NCBI RefSeq assembly: GCF_003387615.1 | Contig: NZ_QUNS01000005.1 | Location: forward strand, 62,001-126,000 | Origin: Tenacibaculum gallaicum | GTDB lineage: Bacteria; Bacteroidota; Bacteroidia; Flavobacteriales; Flavobacteriaceae | Direction: 5' to 3' | DNA length: 64,000 nt | Shown here: piece after piece, positions 1-8,347 of the stretch | How the letters are laid out: the number at the start of each line of letters is the position of its first letter | How positions within the stretch are numbered: the first letter of the stretch is position 1 | Translations under genes and position numbers: made by a program | The notes under the pieces: model-generated | The model's input: only the letters and a program-made list of their open reading frames with translations | What the model was told of the DNA's origin: nothing | The model's database searches: none

Positions 1-1436
1 ATTTAATGGACGAAGCAGCTTCTAAATTACGTATGGAAATCAATTCTAAACCAGAAGAATTAGATGTGTTAGATCGCAAAATAATGCAATTGGAAATTGA
101 AATTGAAGCAATTAAGCGTGAAAATGATGAAACGAAACTAAAATCATTGAATGCTGATTTAGCTAACTTAAAGGAAGAACGTAATGAAATCAATGCCAAA
201 TGGCAGTCAGAAAAAAGCGTCGTAGATACTGTTCAGAGTTTAAAAACTGACATTGAAAACTATAAACTTGAAGCTGAAAAAGCTGAACGTAATGGTGATT
301 ATGGTAAAGTAGCTGAGTTACGTTATGGTAAAATAAAGAATGCACATGAAGAACTTGACAAACAACAAGAAATTTTAGCCAATCAAAGTGAGAATGCATT
401 GATTAAAGAGGAGGTTACTTATGATGATATCGCTGAAGTTGTAGCTAAATGGACGGGAGTTCCTGTGACTAAAATGTTACAATCAGAGCGTGAAAAATTA
501 TTAAAATTAGAAGATGAATTACATAACCGTGTAGTTGGTCAAGAAGAAGCTATTGAAGCAGTTTCTGATGCGGTACGTCGTTCTAGATCAGGATTACAGA
601 ACCCAAATAAACCTATTGGTTCGTTCTTATTCTTAGGAACAACTGGGGTTGGTAAAACAGAATTAGCAAAAGCTTTAGCTGAATATTTATTTGACGATGA
701 AAATGCGATGACTCGTATTGATATGAGTGAATATCAAGAGCGTCATTCCGTAAGCAGATTGGTTGGAGCACCTCCAGGATACGTAGGTTATGACGAAGGT
801 GGACAATTAACAGAAGCTGTTCGAAGAAAACCTTATTCAGTTGTGCTGTTAGATGAAATTGAAAAAGCGCACCCTGACACCTTTAATGTCTTACTACAAG
901 TATTAGATGAAGGTAGGTTAACTGATAATAAGGGTCGCATTGCTGATTTTAAAAACACCATTATTATTATGACCTCTAATATGGGAAGTCATATTATCCA
1001 AGAAAAATTTGATACTATGAAAGGTGATATTCATACAACTATGGATTTAGCAAAAACAGAAGTTTTAGGTTTATTAAAACAATCGGTAAGACCTGAGTTT
1101 TTAAATAGAATTGATGATATTATTTTATTTACTCCGCTATCCGAAGAGAATATTAAAGAAATTGTAAAACTACAATTGAATAGTGTTAAAAAGATGATTG
1201 CGAAACAAAACATCATTTTTGATGCTACTGATGAAGCTATTGCTTATTTAGCTATAAAGGGATATCAACCAGAATTTGGTGCACGTCCTGTAAAGCGAGT
1301 GATTCAAAAAGAAGTTTTAAATCAATTATCTAAAGAAATTTTATCAGGTCAAGTAACTACTGATAGTGTTATTTTACTAGACGCTTTTGATAATGAATTG
1401 GTATTTAGAAATCAATCTGATTTAATAGAAAGCTAA
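1..1436 (+). CDS. clpB: ATP-dependent chaperone ClpB, C-terminal part (5' end outside window)
   Basis: The gene is cut by the left edge; the reading frame is open from base 3. ClpB is a cytoplasmic hexameric AAA+ disaggregase that works with DnaK/DnaJ to thread proteins out of aggregates. The visible part starts near the end of the first AAA+ module, followed by a charged coiled-coil middle domain (about visible residues 15-130). The second AAA+ module then shows Walker A GTTGVGKT (211-218), pore loop GYVGYDEGG, Walker B VVLLDEIEK (279-287) and the arginine-finger region RPEFLNRID. The end is normal and is followed at once by a hairpin terminator. The middle domain separates ClpB from ClpA/ClpC. 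Identification is firm. Confidence 0.97.
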   Translation, partial: LMDEAASKLRMEINSKPEELDVLDRKIMQLEIEIEAIKRENDETKLKSLNADLANLKEERNEINAKWQSEKSVVDTVQSLKTDIENYKLEAEKAERNGDYGKVAELRYGKIKNAHEELDKQQEILANQSENALIKEEVTYDDIAEVVAKWTGVPVTKMLQSEREKLLKLEDELHNRVVGQEEAIEAVSDAVRRSRSGLQNPNKPIGSFLFLGTTGVGKTELAKALAEYLFDDENAMTRIDMSEYQERHSVSRLVGAPPGYVGYDEGGQLTEAVRRKPYSVVLLDEIEKAHPDTFNVLLQVLDEGRLTDNKGRIADFKNTIIIMTSNMGSHIIQEKFDTMKGDIHTTMDLAKTEVLGLLKQSVRPEFLNRIDDIILFTPLSEENIKEIVKLQLNSVKKMIAKQNIIFDATDEAIAYLAIKGYQPEFGARPVKRVIQKEVLNQLSKEILSGQVTTDSVILLDAFDNELVFRNQSDLIES

Positions 1437-1464
1437 CTATTTATTTTATAGTTAGTTTATAGAG

Positions 1465-1498
1465 AGCGGTGTTTAAAAAAGCACCGCTTTTTATTTTT
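1465..1498 (+). terminator. Rho-independent terminator of clpB
   Basis: A 7-bp stem AGCGGTG/CACCGCT (1465-1471 and 1482-1488) is followed by a T-rich tail. It lies 29 bases past the clpB stop codon. The furthest-upstream in-frame GTG of the next gene (1469) lies inside this stem, which argues against that start. Confidence 0.8.
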
Positions 1499-1531
1499 AA
1501 CTATATTGGCTCTTCAAAACAATTACTTATC

Positions 1532-2044
1532 GTGAAAAAATATCTTTTAGCTTGTATTCTTGCCCTTGGTACATTAATTTCTTACTCACAAAAAGAAGTT
1601 AATACTACTTATTACTTAATTCGTCATGCTGAAAAAGATAGAACAGATCAAACAAATAAAAATCCGAACTTAAACGAAATTGGATTACAGCGAGCTGAAA
1701 AATGGAAAAATTATTTTGAAGACATTCATTTAGATGCTGTATATTCTACTAATTATAACAGAACAATACAAACTGTGACTCCAGTAGCAAAAAGTAAAAA
1801 ATTAGACATCATTATCTACGATCCAAATAAGATGTACGATGATGGTTTTAAGAAAAACACAAAAGGAAAATCTGTTTTAATAGTTGGTCATAGTAACACT
1901 ACTCCTTCTTTTACTAACAAAATTTTAAATCTAAAAAAATACAACCAAATGGATGATAATGACAATTCTAGTGTATTTGTTGTTTCAGTTAAAACTTCTT
2001 CTGACAAGAAAAAAACATCCTCAGAAAGATTAAAAATTGATTAG
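1532..2044 (+). CDS. Secreted histidine phosphatase family protein (phosphoglycerate mutase-like)
   Basis: About 170 residues with an N-terminal signal peptide (VKKYLLACILALGTLISYSQ), so probably periplasmic or secreted. The histidine-phosphatase catalytic motif is clear: LIRHAEK holds the nucleophile His, and VLIVGHSNTTP supplies the second active-site His. Such small exported members remove phosphate from unknown small substrates or proteins. I start at GTG 1532 because it places the signal peptide at the N-terminus; the upstream GTG at 1469 would add residues translated from the clpB terminator. The stop overlaps the stop of the convergent lipoprotein gene by four bases. The family is certain; the substrate cannot be told. 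Confidence 0.85.
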   Translation: MKKYLLACILALGTLISYSQKEVNTTYYLIRHAEKDRTDQTNKNPNLNEIGLQRAEKWKNYFEDIHLDAVYSTNYNRTIQTVTPVAKSKKLDIIIYDPNKMYDDGFKKNTKGKSVLIVGHSNTTPSFTNKILNLKKYNQMDDNDNSSVFVVSVKTSSDKKKTSSERLKID

Positions 2045-2763
2045 TTTAATTCAATATTATTTAAAATAATTTCAGAAAGTTTTTTCAGCTTACCTTCTTC
2101 ATATAATTTATCAATAGTGTAAAAGTTAATATCCTTATCTAAAGGCTTATAATTGTTATAGTCTACAAAACGGATTCCGTTTACTATTTTTTCCTCTTTT
2201 ACATCTCTAAAACGTACTCCTCCTCCATTTGTATGGTATTTATACGCTAAATAATCTACTTGAAAACTATCTTTTGCAAACCAATATATAAACACATCAT
2301 CAAAATCTTCTCCTCCGCCCTCTTCTGCAAAAGTGACTCTAATTTTATAATACTCCTTTCCTTTTATAGTAACAGGTTCTAATAACTTTTTTTGAACTGC
2401 TTTATCATTTAACCCAAAAGGTAAGACAGAAAAATAATGAACCGAATTCACAGAATTGCTATAGCGATTTTTATCTTTTTCTGTTAGTTCAACTAAGCTA
2501 TCATTTACAAAGCGTCTGAAATTCTCATTCGATAACACATCTTTTATTGTTACTGAGTCATTTTTTATAGTTCTAACTAATTTAAAAGTACCATTATTTC
2601 TAGTCGCTTTATAATGATTTTTTCTAAAGTTAAAGGAAATTGTAGCGTTTCCTATTTCATTTAATTTAGAATACTCTATTGACTTATCTATTATTTGTTG
2701 GGCAGTAAATTTTGGCTTGCATGAAACAACTAATAATAGTAGTGAAATGTATAAAAATCGCAT
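2041..2763 (-). CDS. DUF6503-like lipoprotein
   Basis: A 240-residue lipoprotein: hydrophobic leader ending in the lipobox VVSC, so acylation is expected at Cys15. No acidic export signal follows the cysteine (CKPKF), suggesting a periplasm-facing protein. The body resembles the DUF6503 family of Bacteroidota envelope proteins, which have a LolA/LolB-like beta fold (recalled, not searched). No catalytic motif is evident. It stands between a convergent histidine phosphatase and a codirectional ompW-like gene whose terminator separates them, so it is probably a single-gene transcript. The function is unknown. Confidence 0.7.
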   Translation of the reverse strand: MRFLYISLLLLVVSCKPKFTAQQIIDKSIEYSKLNEIGNATISFNFRKNHYKATRNNGTFKLVRTIKNDSVTIKDVLSNENFRRFVNDSLVELTEKDKNRYSNSVNSVHYFSVLPFGLNDKAVQKKLLEPVTIKGKEYYKIRVTFAEEGGGEDFDDVFIYWFAKDSFQVDYLAYKYHTNGGGVRFRDVKEEKIVNGIRFVDYNNYKPLDKDINFYTIDKLYEEGKLKKLSEIILNNIELN

Positions 2764-2841
2764 AAAATTTTGTTTGTTTTGGTCGTTAAATCGTAAACAA
2801 ATTTACAAGTATTCATTAATTTTACTTGTTAAGTTTAACAT

Positions 2842-2873
2842 AAAAAAATAGAGCTACAATTACGTAGCTCTAT
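2842..2873 (-). terminator. Rho-independent terminator of the ompW-like gene
   Basis: A perfect 10-bp stem (2848-2857 with 2864-2873) carries a six-base loop, and the minus strand continues with a run of seven T. It lies 25 bases past the OmpW-family stop codon. Confidence 0.85.
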
Positions 2874-2897
2874 ACAAGGGGATTAAAACTTATTGGT

Positions 2898-3533
2898 TTA
2901 AAACCTCATACCTACTCCAAAACCAATTAGTAACGGGTTAATATCTACTTCAGCTGGTACTGTTGCTACACCTGCATTTACAGAAACATTAGTACTTAAT
3001 CCAATATACTTACCATCTACGTTTAAAAACCAAGTATCGTCTAAATCATAATCGAAACCTAATTGAAGTGCATATCCAAAGCCATTTTCATAGTCTACAT
3101 CAACCACTGCTCCTGGATCAGCATCATAAAAAATAGTATAATTTACACCAGCTCCTACATAAGGTTTAAAATCACTTATATTAAAATGATATTGCAACGT
3201 TAATGTTGGAGGTAACAACCAAACATCACCTAAATTAACATTTCCTAAAGCCGTGTTTACAGCTTTTACATCATGGTTAGTCGTTCCTAAAATTAATTCA
3301 GCTGCTATATTTTCAGTAAAATAGTAGGTAAAATCAAGCTCAGGAATAAAGTTTTTACCTATTTCAACATCACCACCAATAGTACCAATTGTTGCTGATT
3401 CATTAGGTAAAACAGTTACCCATCTAAAACGCGCTTGCCATTTTTTAAAATCATTTTTTTTAGAAGTCTCTTGTGCATTTACACTACTAAAAAACAATGT
3501 TCCTAATACAATACTTAATATAATTTTTCTCAT
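2898..3533 (-). CDS. OmpW family outer membrane protein
   Basis: A 211-residue outer-membrane beta-barrel precursor. It has a signal peptide (MRKIILSIVLGTLFFSSVNA, then Q), alternating hydrophobic strands and a C-terminal phenylalanine (GVGMRF), as BAM substrates need. OmpW hallmarks are visible: a central segment with LPPTLTLQYHF and KPYVGAGVNYTIFYD, and a final strand of the form NPLLIGFGVGMRF. OmpW proteins form narrow eight-stranded barrels linked to uptake of small hydrophobic compounds and to stress. The gene has its own terminator and faces away from smpB. Family confidence is high; physiological role unknown. Confidence 0.88.
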   Translation of the reverse strand: MRKIILSIVLGTLFFSSVNAQETSKKNDFKKWQARFRWVTVLPNESATIGTIGGDVEIGKNFIPELDFTYYFTENIAAELILGTTNHDVKAVNTALGNVNLGDVWLLPPTLTLQYHFNISDFKPYVGAGVNYTIFYDADPGAVVDVDYENGFGYALQLGFDYDLDDTWFLNVDGKYIGLSTNVSVNAGVATVPAEVDINPLLIGFGVGMRF

Positions 3534-3636
3534 GATTATAAATTTAAGTTTTGAGCAAAATTACACTCCACTCTTCTCTAAAAACATGACTTAAATCATA
3601 GCCTAATAATTTTATTTAACAACTTAAAATTATAGT

Positions 3637-3644
3637 TATATTTG
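3637..3644 (+). promoter_or_regulatory. -7 promoter element of smpB
   Basis: TATATTTG matches the Bacteroidota sigma -7 consensus TAnnTTTG. It ends 11 bases before the smpB ATG at 3656, which implies a very short 5' leader. No clear -33 TTG was found at the usual distance. Confidence 0.6.
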
Positions 3645-3655
3645 TGTTCTATTTT

Positions 3656-4114
3656 ATGCAAAAAAAAATTAACATACAGAATAAAAAGGCTCGTTTTGAA
3701 TACGAGATACTTGATAGATACACAGCAGGAATTCAACTTACTGGTACTGAAATAAAATCAATACGACAAAGCAAAGCTCGAATTACTGAAAGTTTTTGTG
3801 AGTTTAATGATAAAGGTGAACTTTTTGTAGTAAACATGTACATTGAGGAATATGCCTTTGGACATCATTACAACCATAACCCTAAAAGTGAGCGCCGTTT
3901 ATTGCTAAATAAACGTGAATTAAAAAAACTTGAAAGAGAGGTTGAAGCTAAAGGTAGTACAATTGTGCCTTTACGTTTATTCATTAATGAAAAAGGTTGG
4001 GCTAAATTAGATATTGCTCTTGCGAAAGGAAAGAAAACTCATGATAAGAGACAAAATATTAAAGACCGTGATAATAAACGTGATTTAGCCAGAATTAAAA
4101 AGGCTTATAATTAA
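3656..4114 (+). CDS. smpB: SsrA-binding protein SmpB
   Basis: 152 residues from ATG 3656. SmpB binds tmRNA and delivers it to stalled ribosomes for trans-translation in the cytoplasm. The sequence shows the family landmarks: NKKARFEYEILDRYTAGIQL, LTGTEIKSIRQ, the ERRLLLNKREL segment, and the basic C-terminal tail GKKTHDKRQNIKDRDNKRDL that enters the decoding centre. An in-frame GTG at 3644 overlaps the -7 promoter element, so the ATG is preferred. The stop codon overlaps the start of the following UbiA-like gene by one base (TAATG), indicating translational coupling. tmRNA itself was not seen in the window. Confidence 0.97.
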   Translation: MQKKINIQNKKARFEYEILDRYTAGIQLTGTEIKSIRQSKARITESFCEFNDKGELFVVNMYIEEYAFGHHYNHNPKSERRLLLNKRELKKLEREVEAKGSTIVPLRLFINEKGWAKLDIALAKGKKTHDKRQNIKDRDNKRDLARIKKAYN

Positions 4115-5010
4115 TGAATGATACTTTTTTAAATATCATACAGTGGAAGAAAATTGTATACTTTATTTTTATTTTATTCTTATTTAAGTTTTCTTTTTTA
4201 CACGGTTATGGTTTTAAAACAACCCTTTCTTTTCTTGATTTAGGACTATTATCTATTTCTAGCGCTTTTTTATTAGCATCTGGTTATCTAACAAGTTTTT
4301 ACTTCAGAAGTCCACAAAAAAAAACTAAATTCCCTTTACAAAAAGCAAAAAAAACATCTATCTACTTAATGTTTATAGGTATTATAATAGGTTTATTTTT
4401 ATCTGTTAAAATAAGTAAGCCATGGTATGGTTTTATTTTTATTACTTGCCCCATCATTGTATACTTATATTCTAAAAATAATATTCAAAAAACTTTTTTC
4501 AGTAATATTGTCACTTCTTTCCTAAAGCCTTTTGCTTTACTAACACTTTTATGGTTTGATTTTCCTCTTAACTTATCTATAAAACAATGGGAGCTTTTTT
4601 ACGACCTGCAACTAATAACTATTGGTTACGTAGTTATCTCTTTTTTGAGTAATATCGTTATTGAAATAATTATTGACATTATTAACGTAAATCAAGATAA
4701 CTTAAACAAACAAAATACCTTACCAGTTTTACTAGGTAGAAAAAGAGCTAAAAATATAGCTTTGATGCTATCTGTGATAGGTTGTTTTTTTGTGTTTTCT
4801 ATAGCAATTGCTTTTATTAAAAATAAATTCATTTTTTCAACCATTATGTTATTAGGAACAATTCCTGAGCTATACTTTATTTACCGTTTAATGGTAGCTT
4901 CTGAAACTAAAGATTACCAAATATTACATAAAATTAGTTACTTTAACTTCTTTTTTGCCCTCTTAAGTGTTCCTACCATAGCTTACTATATTAAATATGT
5001 TATCAACTAA
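4114..5010 (+). CDS. UbiA-like prenyltransferase family membrane protein, first aspartate motif missing
   Basis: 298 residues with about eight or nine hydrophobic segments, the topology of UbiA-type intramembrane prenyltransferases. The position before maf fits flavobacterial genes annotated as geranylgeranylglycerol-phosphate geranylgeranyltransferase-like (recalled). The second conserved region is recognisable (IEIIIDIINVNQD, then NTLPVLLGRKRAKNIAL). The first Mg2+-binding motif, normally NDxxDxxxD after an AAG or AGY stretch, reads ASGYLTSFYFRS and has no Asp. Activity as a standard prenyltransferase is therefore doubtful. It starts at the last base of smpB and overlaps maf by 14 bases, so all three are probably one transcript. 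Confidence 0.65.
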   Translation: MNDTFLNIIQWKKIVYFIFILFLFKFSFLHGYGFKTTLSFLDLGLLSISSAFLLASGYLTSFYFRSPQKKTKFPLQKAKKTSIYLMFIGIIIGLFLSVKISKPWYGFIFITCPIIVYLYSKNNIQKTFFSNIVTSFLKPFALLTLLWFDFPLNLSIKQWELFYDLQLITIGYVVISFLSNIVIEIIIDIINVNQDNLNKQNTLPVLLGRKRAKNIALMLSVIGCFFVFSIAIAFIKNKFIFSTIMLLGTIPELYFIYRLMVASETKDYQILHKISYFNFFFALLSVPTIAYYIKYVIN

Positions 5011-5578
5011 ACTATCAAAATACTCTATTATTCTTGCTTCAAACTCTCCTAGAAGACAAGAATTAATAAAAAGCTTAGATATTCCTTTTTCTATCAAAAT
5101 AAAGGAGGTAGAAGAGATTTACCCAAAAGAGCTAAACCATACAGAAATAACTGACTTTTTAGCCAATTTAAAAGCTTCCCCTTTTAAAAAAGATTTAAAA
5201 GAAAATGAGTTATTAATAACATCGGACACTATCGTATGGATACATAGCAAAGCTTTAGGGAAACCTAAAAACTACGAGGAAGCATTTCAAATGCTCAAAG
5301 AACTATCCAATACTACACACGAAGTTATCACCTCTATATGCATTACTAGTAAATCATTTCAAAAAACTATAAATGACACTACCATTGTTAGCTTTAAAAA
5401 GTTATTAGACGAAGAAATTGACTACTATATAAACACTTATAAGCCTTTTGATAAAGCTGGAGCTTATGGAATTCAAGAATGGATTGGTAAAATAGGAATT
5501 ACAAAAATTGAAGGAAGTTATTTTAATGTGATGGGATTTCCTGTTCATAAACTTTACAAAGAATTATCAAATTTGTAG
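4997..5578 (+). CDS. maf: Maf-like nucleoside triphosphate pyrophosphatase
   Basis: 193 residues, the usual length for Maf/YhdE proteins. These cytoplasmic enzymes hydrolyse non-canonical or pyrimidine NTPs to NMP plus pyrophosphate, as house-cleaning or septum-related factors. Motifs seen: ASNSPRRQELI at the N-terminus, SDTIVW with the catalytic Asp, KPFDKAGAYGIQEW, and a final EGSYFNVMGFP. The start overlaps the upstream UbiA-like gene by 14 bases, so it belongs to the smpB transcript. Substrate preference (dTTP/UTP versus 7-methyl-GTP) cannot be fixed by eye, so the general family name is safer. Confidence 0.93.
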   Translation: MLSTKLSKYSIILASNSPRRQELIKSLDIPFSIKIKEVEEIYPKELNHTEITDFLANLKASPFKKDLKENELLITSDTIVWIHSKALGKPKNYEEAFQMLKELSNTTHEVITSICITSKSFQKTINDTTIVSFKKLLDEEIDYYINTYKPFDKAGAYGIQEWIGKIGITKIEGSYFNVMGFPVHKLYKELSNL

Positions 5579-5599
5579 CTTTACATCTATATAAAAGAT

Positions 5600-5607
5600 T
5601 ATTTTTG
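5600..5607 (+). promoter_or_regulatory. -7 promoter element before the transketolase subunit gene
   Basis: TATTTTTG matches TAnnTTTG and lies 25 bases before the ATG at 5633. A TTTG at 5572-5575 is a possible -33 partner, but the spacer (24) is longer than usual. Confidence 0.5.
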
Positions 5608-5632
5608 ACGCGTATTTACACAACACAAACTG

Positions 5633-6583
5633 ATGAAAAAATATACTTACACAGAAAAAAAAGATACCCGATCTGGGTTTGGTGATGGTTTAACCGAATT
5701 AGGGAAAAAAAATCCTAATGTTGTAGCTTTATGTGCAGATTTAACTGGTTCATTAAAAATGAATGAATTTGCCAAAAACCACCCTGAGCGTTTTTATCAA
5801 GTAGGAATTGCTGAAGCAAACATGATAGGAATTGCAGCTGGATTAGCTATTGGAGAAAAAATTCCTTTTACGGGTACATTCGCAAACTTTTCAACTGGTA
5901 GAGTTTATGACCAAATTCGTCAATCAGTTGCTTATTCTGATAAGAATGTAAAAATTTGTGCTTCTCACGCAGGATTAACTTTAGGTGAAGATGGAGCAAC
6001 ACACCAAATTTTAGAAGATATTGGATTAATGAAGATGTTGCCAGGAATGACTGTAATAAACACTTGTGATTACAGCCAAACAAAAGCTGCAACTTTGGCT
6101 ATAGCAGAGCATAAAGGACCTGTATATTTACGTTTTGGTCGTCCAAAAGTACCAGTGTTTATGACCGATCAACCTTTTGAAATAGGAAAAGCTATCCAAC
6201 TTACCGATGGTAACGATGTGACTATTGTTGCTACTGGTCATTTAGTATGGGAAGCTTTACAAGCTGCTGAGCAGTTAGAAGCTAAAGGTATTTCTGCTGA
6301 AGTAATAAACATCCATACTATTAAACCATTAGATGAAGAAACTATTTTAAAATCTGTTGCTAAAACAGGTTGTGTAGTTACTGCAGAAGAACATAACAAA
6401 TATGGAGGTTTAGGAGAAAGTGTAGCCCGTTGTTTAACTACCAATGCCCCTACTCCACAAGAATTTGTTGCTGTAAATGATAGTTTTGGGGAATCTGCTA
6501 CTCCAGATCAGTTAATGAAAAAATACGGTCTAAATGATGAAGCCATAGTAAAAGCAGTTAAAAAAGTTATTTCTAGAAAATAA
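5633..6583 (+). CDS. Transketolase, C-terminal (pyrimidine-binding and C-domain) subunit
   Basis: 316 residues equal to the second half of a transketolase. The enzyme transfers two-carbon ketol units between sugar phosphates in the pentose phosphate pathway. The Pyr domain carries GIAEANMIGIAAGLA, including the Glu that activates thiamine diphosphate, then GLTLGEDGATHQ; the C-terminal transketolase domain follows from about residue 180. The thiamine-diphosphate-binding N-terminal half is not in this window, although split subunits are often adjacent in other bacteria. The gene has its own promoter-like element and a strong terminator. 1-deoxyxylulose-5-phosphate synthase is excluded by length and missing N-domain. 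Confidence 0.9.
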   Translation: MKKYTYTEKKDTRSGFGDGLTELGKKNPNVVALCADLTGSLKMNEFAKNHPERFYQVGIAEANMIGIAAGLAIGEKIPFTGTFANFSTGRVYDQIRQSVAYSDKNVKICASHAGLTLGEDGATHQILEDIGLMKMLPGMTVINTCDYSQTKAATLAIAEHKGPVYLRFGRPKVPVFMTDQPFEIGKAIQLTDGNDVTIVATGHLVWEALQAAEQLEAKGISAEVINIHTIKPLDEETILKSVAKTGCVVTAEEHNKYGGLGESVARCLTTNAPTPQEFVAVNDSFGESATPDQLMKKYGLNDEAIVKAVKKVISRK

Positions 6584-6606
6584 AAAACATAAACAACTAA
6601 ACAATA

Positions 6607-6645
6607 AATACATCACTTTTAAGGTTTAAAGTGGTGTATTTTTTT
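6607..6645 (+). terminator. Rho-independent terminator of the transketolase gene
   Basis: A 13-bp stem (6607-6619 with 6628-6640, one T-G pair) is followed by seven T residues, 24 bases past the stop codon. Confidence 0.85.
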
Positions 6646-6695
6646 ATGTAAAAGTAAATATTTAACCCAATTATAATAGTGTAAATTAATAACAA

Positions 6696-7325
6696 ATGAA
6701 AAAAGCAATTTTTATCTTATGCCTTCTAGTTGGAGGCTCACAGTTAGCACAAAGCCAAATACAAGGCGGTATTAAAGGTGGTATTAACTACAATTCTGAC
6801 TCTTTTTCTGATGTAAAAAATGATGTCTTTGATGGAGCAAAAAGCAAAACAGGTTTTCATGCTGGTGCTTGGTTACGTATAAAACTACCAGCTACTGGTT
6901 TATATATTAGACCTGAACTGGTATACACACAATTGAATAATAATGTTGTTTATTATCCAGAAGGAAAATCAATCAACTCAACAAATAATCAGAATGTCTC
7001 TTACGAGATTCAAAAAATAGATATTCCTGTTTTATTAGGTTTAAATTTTTTAAAAGTAGGACATGTTTTTGCAGGACCTTCTTTTCAGTATATTTTAGAT
7101 TCTGATTTTGATATCGAAGATCTTAAACAAGTAAATTCTGATGGATTTTCTGTTGGTTTACAACTTGGTGCTGGTGTTGAACTTGGTAAACTAGGTTTAG
7201 ATGTTCGTTGGGAAAGAGCTTTATCTGATACTGAGTCTAAATTTGTAGATAATAACATTAGTGAAAATGTGAATTTTGACACTCGTGTAAACCAAATTAT
7301 TGTAGGTTTATCATACAGGTTTTAA
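6696..7325 (+). CDS. Outer membrane beta-barrel protein (PorT-like family)
   Basis: 209 residues. A signal peptide (MKKAIFILCLLVGGSQLAQS, then Q) leads into repeated amphipathic strands: GGIKGGINYNSDSF, FHAGAWLRIKL, LYIRPELVYTQ, IPVLLGLNFLKVGHVFAGPSF, VGLQLGAGVELG. The end is VNQIIVGLSYRF with the C-terminal Phe that guides BAM insertion. The pattern fits the PorT-like/OMP_b-brl_2 barrel family, common and functionally uncharacterised in Bacteroidota. It sits alone between two strong terminators. The family is well supported; I cannot assign a substrate or say that it is PorT itself. Confidence 0.82.
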   Translation: MKKAIFILCLLVGGSQLAQSQIQGGIKGGINYNSDSFSDVKNDVFDGAKSKTGFHAGAWLRIKLPATGLYIRPELVYTQLNNNVVYYPEGKSINSTNNQNVSYEIQKIDIPVLLGLNFLKVGHVFAGPSFQYILDSDFDIEDLKQVNSDGFSVGLQLGAGVELGKLGLDVRWERALSDTESKFVDNNISENVNFDTRVNQIIVGLSYRF

Positions 7326-7345
7326 ACATCTAAAATTTTAAGCAT

Positions 7346-7381
7346 AAAAAAAACCGAAGTTTAATAAACTTCGGTTTTTTT
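7346..7381. terminator. Bidirectional terminator between convergent genes
   Basis: A nearly perfect stem, AAAACCGAAGTTTA with TAAACTTCGGTTTT, has A and T runs on both sides. It serves the barrel gene on the plus strand and the FKBP lipoprotein gene on the minus strand. Confidence 0.85.
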
Positions 7382-7398
7382 ATATGTTTTTTTTAACT

Positions 7399-8268
7399 CT
7401 AAAAAATATCTCTGTTTAGATAATCTGGTATCGTAGGCTTATTTGGATCACTAAAATCGTTTGCTGGATTTCCATCCCCGTTTTTATCCTCATCTTTTGA
7501 TAAGACTCCATCTTCATCATCATCTGTATCTAAATAATTAGGTACACCATCTCCATCTGTATCATCATTTTTAGGATCACCATCACCATCAGGATCTTCA
7601 TCAATTGAAGCAACCCCATCTTGATCATCATCTGTACCAGGAACCAAATCCCATAATTCAATGTAAAATAATAAAATTGAATTCGGAGCTATAGAAGTAG
7701 TCCCTCCATTTGCATAAGCTAAACCTGAAGGAATAAACAAAATTCCTTTTCCACCATTTTCATAGTTAATAGGTCCCCCATTAGTTACATTATTCCCTCC
7801 CTTAAAATGGACAAAACTGTGAGTCCAGCCTCTAATAACTCTATTTAAAGAAAACCAAGCAATATTATTATCAAAATCGGGACTTAAACTATCTTTTCTA
7901 ACTATTCTTTGTCCTCTATATTTAGCATAAACAGAATCCATTACTGTTGGAAAACCTTTATCTACATCAGGAGTACCAACGCTATTTACATAATAATACA
8001 ACTTATAGTTAATATCATTTTCAGTTACTTCTTTAGTTACTAATTTATCATCATCAAATAATGGTGTTTCCCCACTAGTAATTGGCCTCACTGAGTCTAA
8101 AGCCTCATTATAATAGTTGTTCTTTAAAAATACAACTAAAGAGTCGTTATCAATTATAGCCTGTGCTTCATGGTCAAAATTGTCAACTACTGAGTTGCTA
8201 TCACTTCCACAAGCATACAAAAGAGTACCTACAATGGCAGTATAAAATAGATGTTTAAATTTTATCAT
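7399..8268 (-). CDS. FKBP-type peptidyl-prolyl isomerase lipoprotein with C-terminal calcium-binding Asp-rich repeats
   Basis: 289 residues. The lipobox LLYAC predicts acylation at Cys20. An FKBP domain covers about residues 95-215, shown by VIRGWTHSFVHFKGG, GKGILFIPSGLAYANGG and a last strand ILLFYIELWDLVP. FKBPs catalyse cis-trans isomerisation at proline and act as periplasmic foldases. From about 216 to 280 the protein turns into DDDQDGVASIDEDPDGDGDP-type repeats with DxDGD/DxDxDG motifs, like thrombospondin type 3 repeats that bind Ca2+. Some FKBP active-site aromatics look diverged, so isomerase activity is not certain. It is monocistronic and divergent from the Hsp15-like gene. Confidence 0.82.
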   Translation of the reverse strand: MIKFKHLFYTAIVGTLLYACGSDSNSVVDNFDHEAQAIIDNDSLVVFLKNNYYNEALDSVRPITSGETPLFDDDKLVTKEVTENDINYKLYYYVNSVGTPDVDKGFPTVMDSVYAKYRGQRIVRKDSLSPDFDNNIAWFSLNRVIRGWTHSFVHFKGGNNVTNGGPINYENGGKGILFIPSGLAYANGGTTSIAPNSILLFYIELWDLVPGTDDDQDGVASIDEDPDGDGDPKNDDTDGDGVPNYLDTDDDEDGVLSKDEDKNGDGNPANDFSDPNKPTIPDYLNRDIF

Positions 8269-8306
8269 TTAATTCTGAAATTTTAACGTGCAATTTACCA
8301 TTTTTA

Positions 8307-8314
8307 TACCTTTG
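8307..8314 (+). promoter_or_regulatory. -7 promoter element of the Hsp15-like gene
   Basis: TACCTTTG matches TAnnTTTG, 33 bases before the ATG at 8348. It lies in the divergent gap with the FKBP lipoprotein gene. Confidence 0.5.
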
Positions 8315-8347
8315 TAAAAAATGAAACGATAAAAATTAACTTTTTAT

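Noticed and set aside
1469..1531. Upstream GTG start for the histidine phosphatase
   Set aside because: It would be translated from the clpB terminator and would bury the signal peptide.
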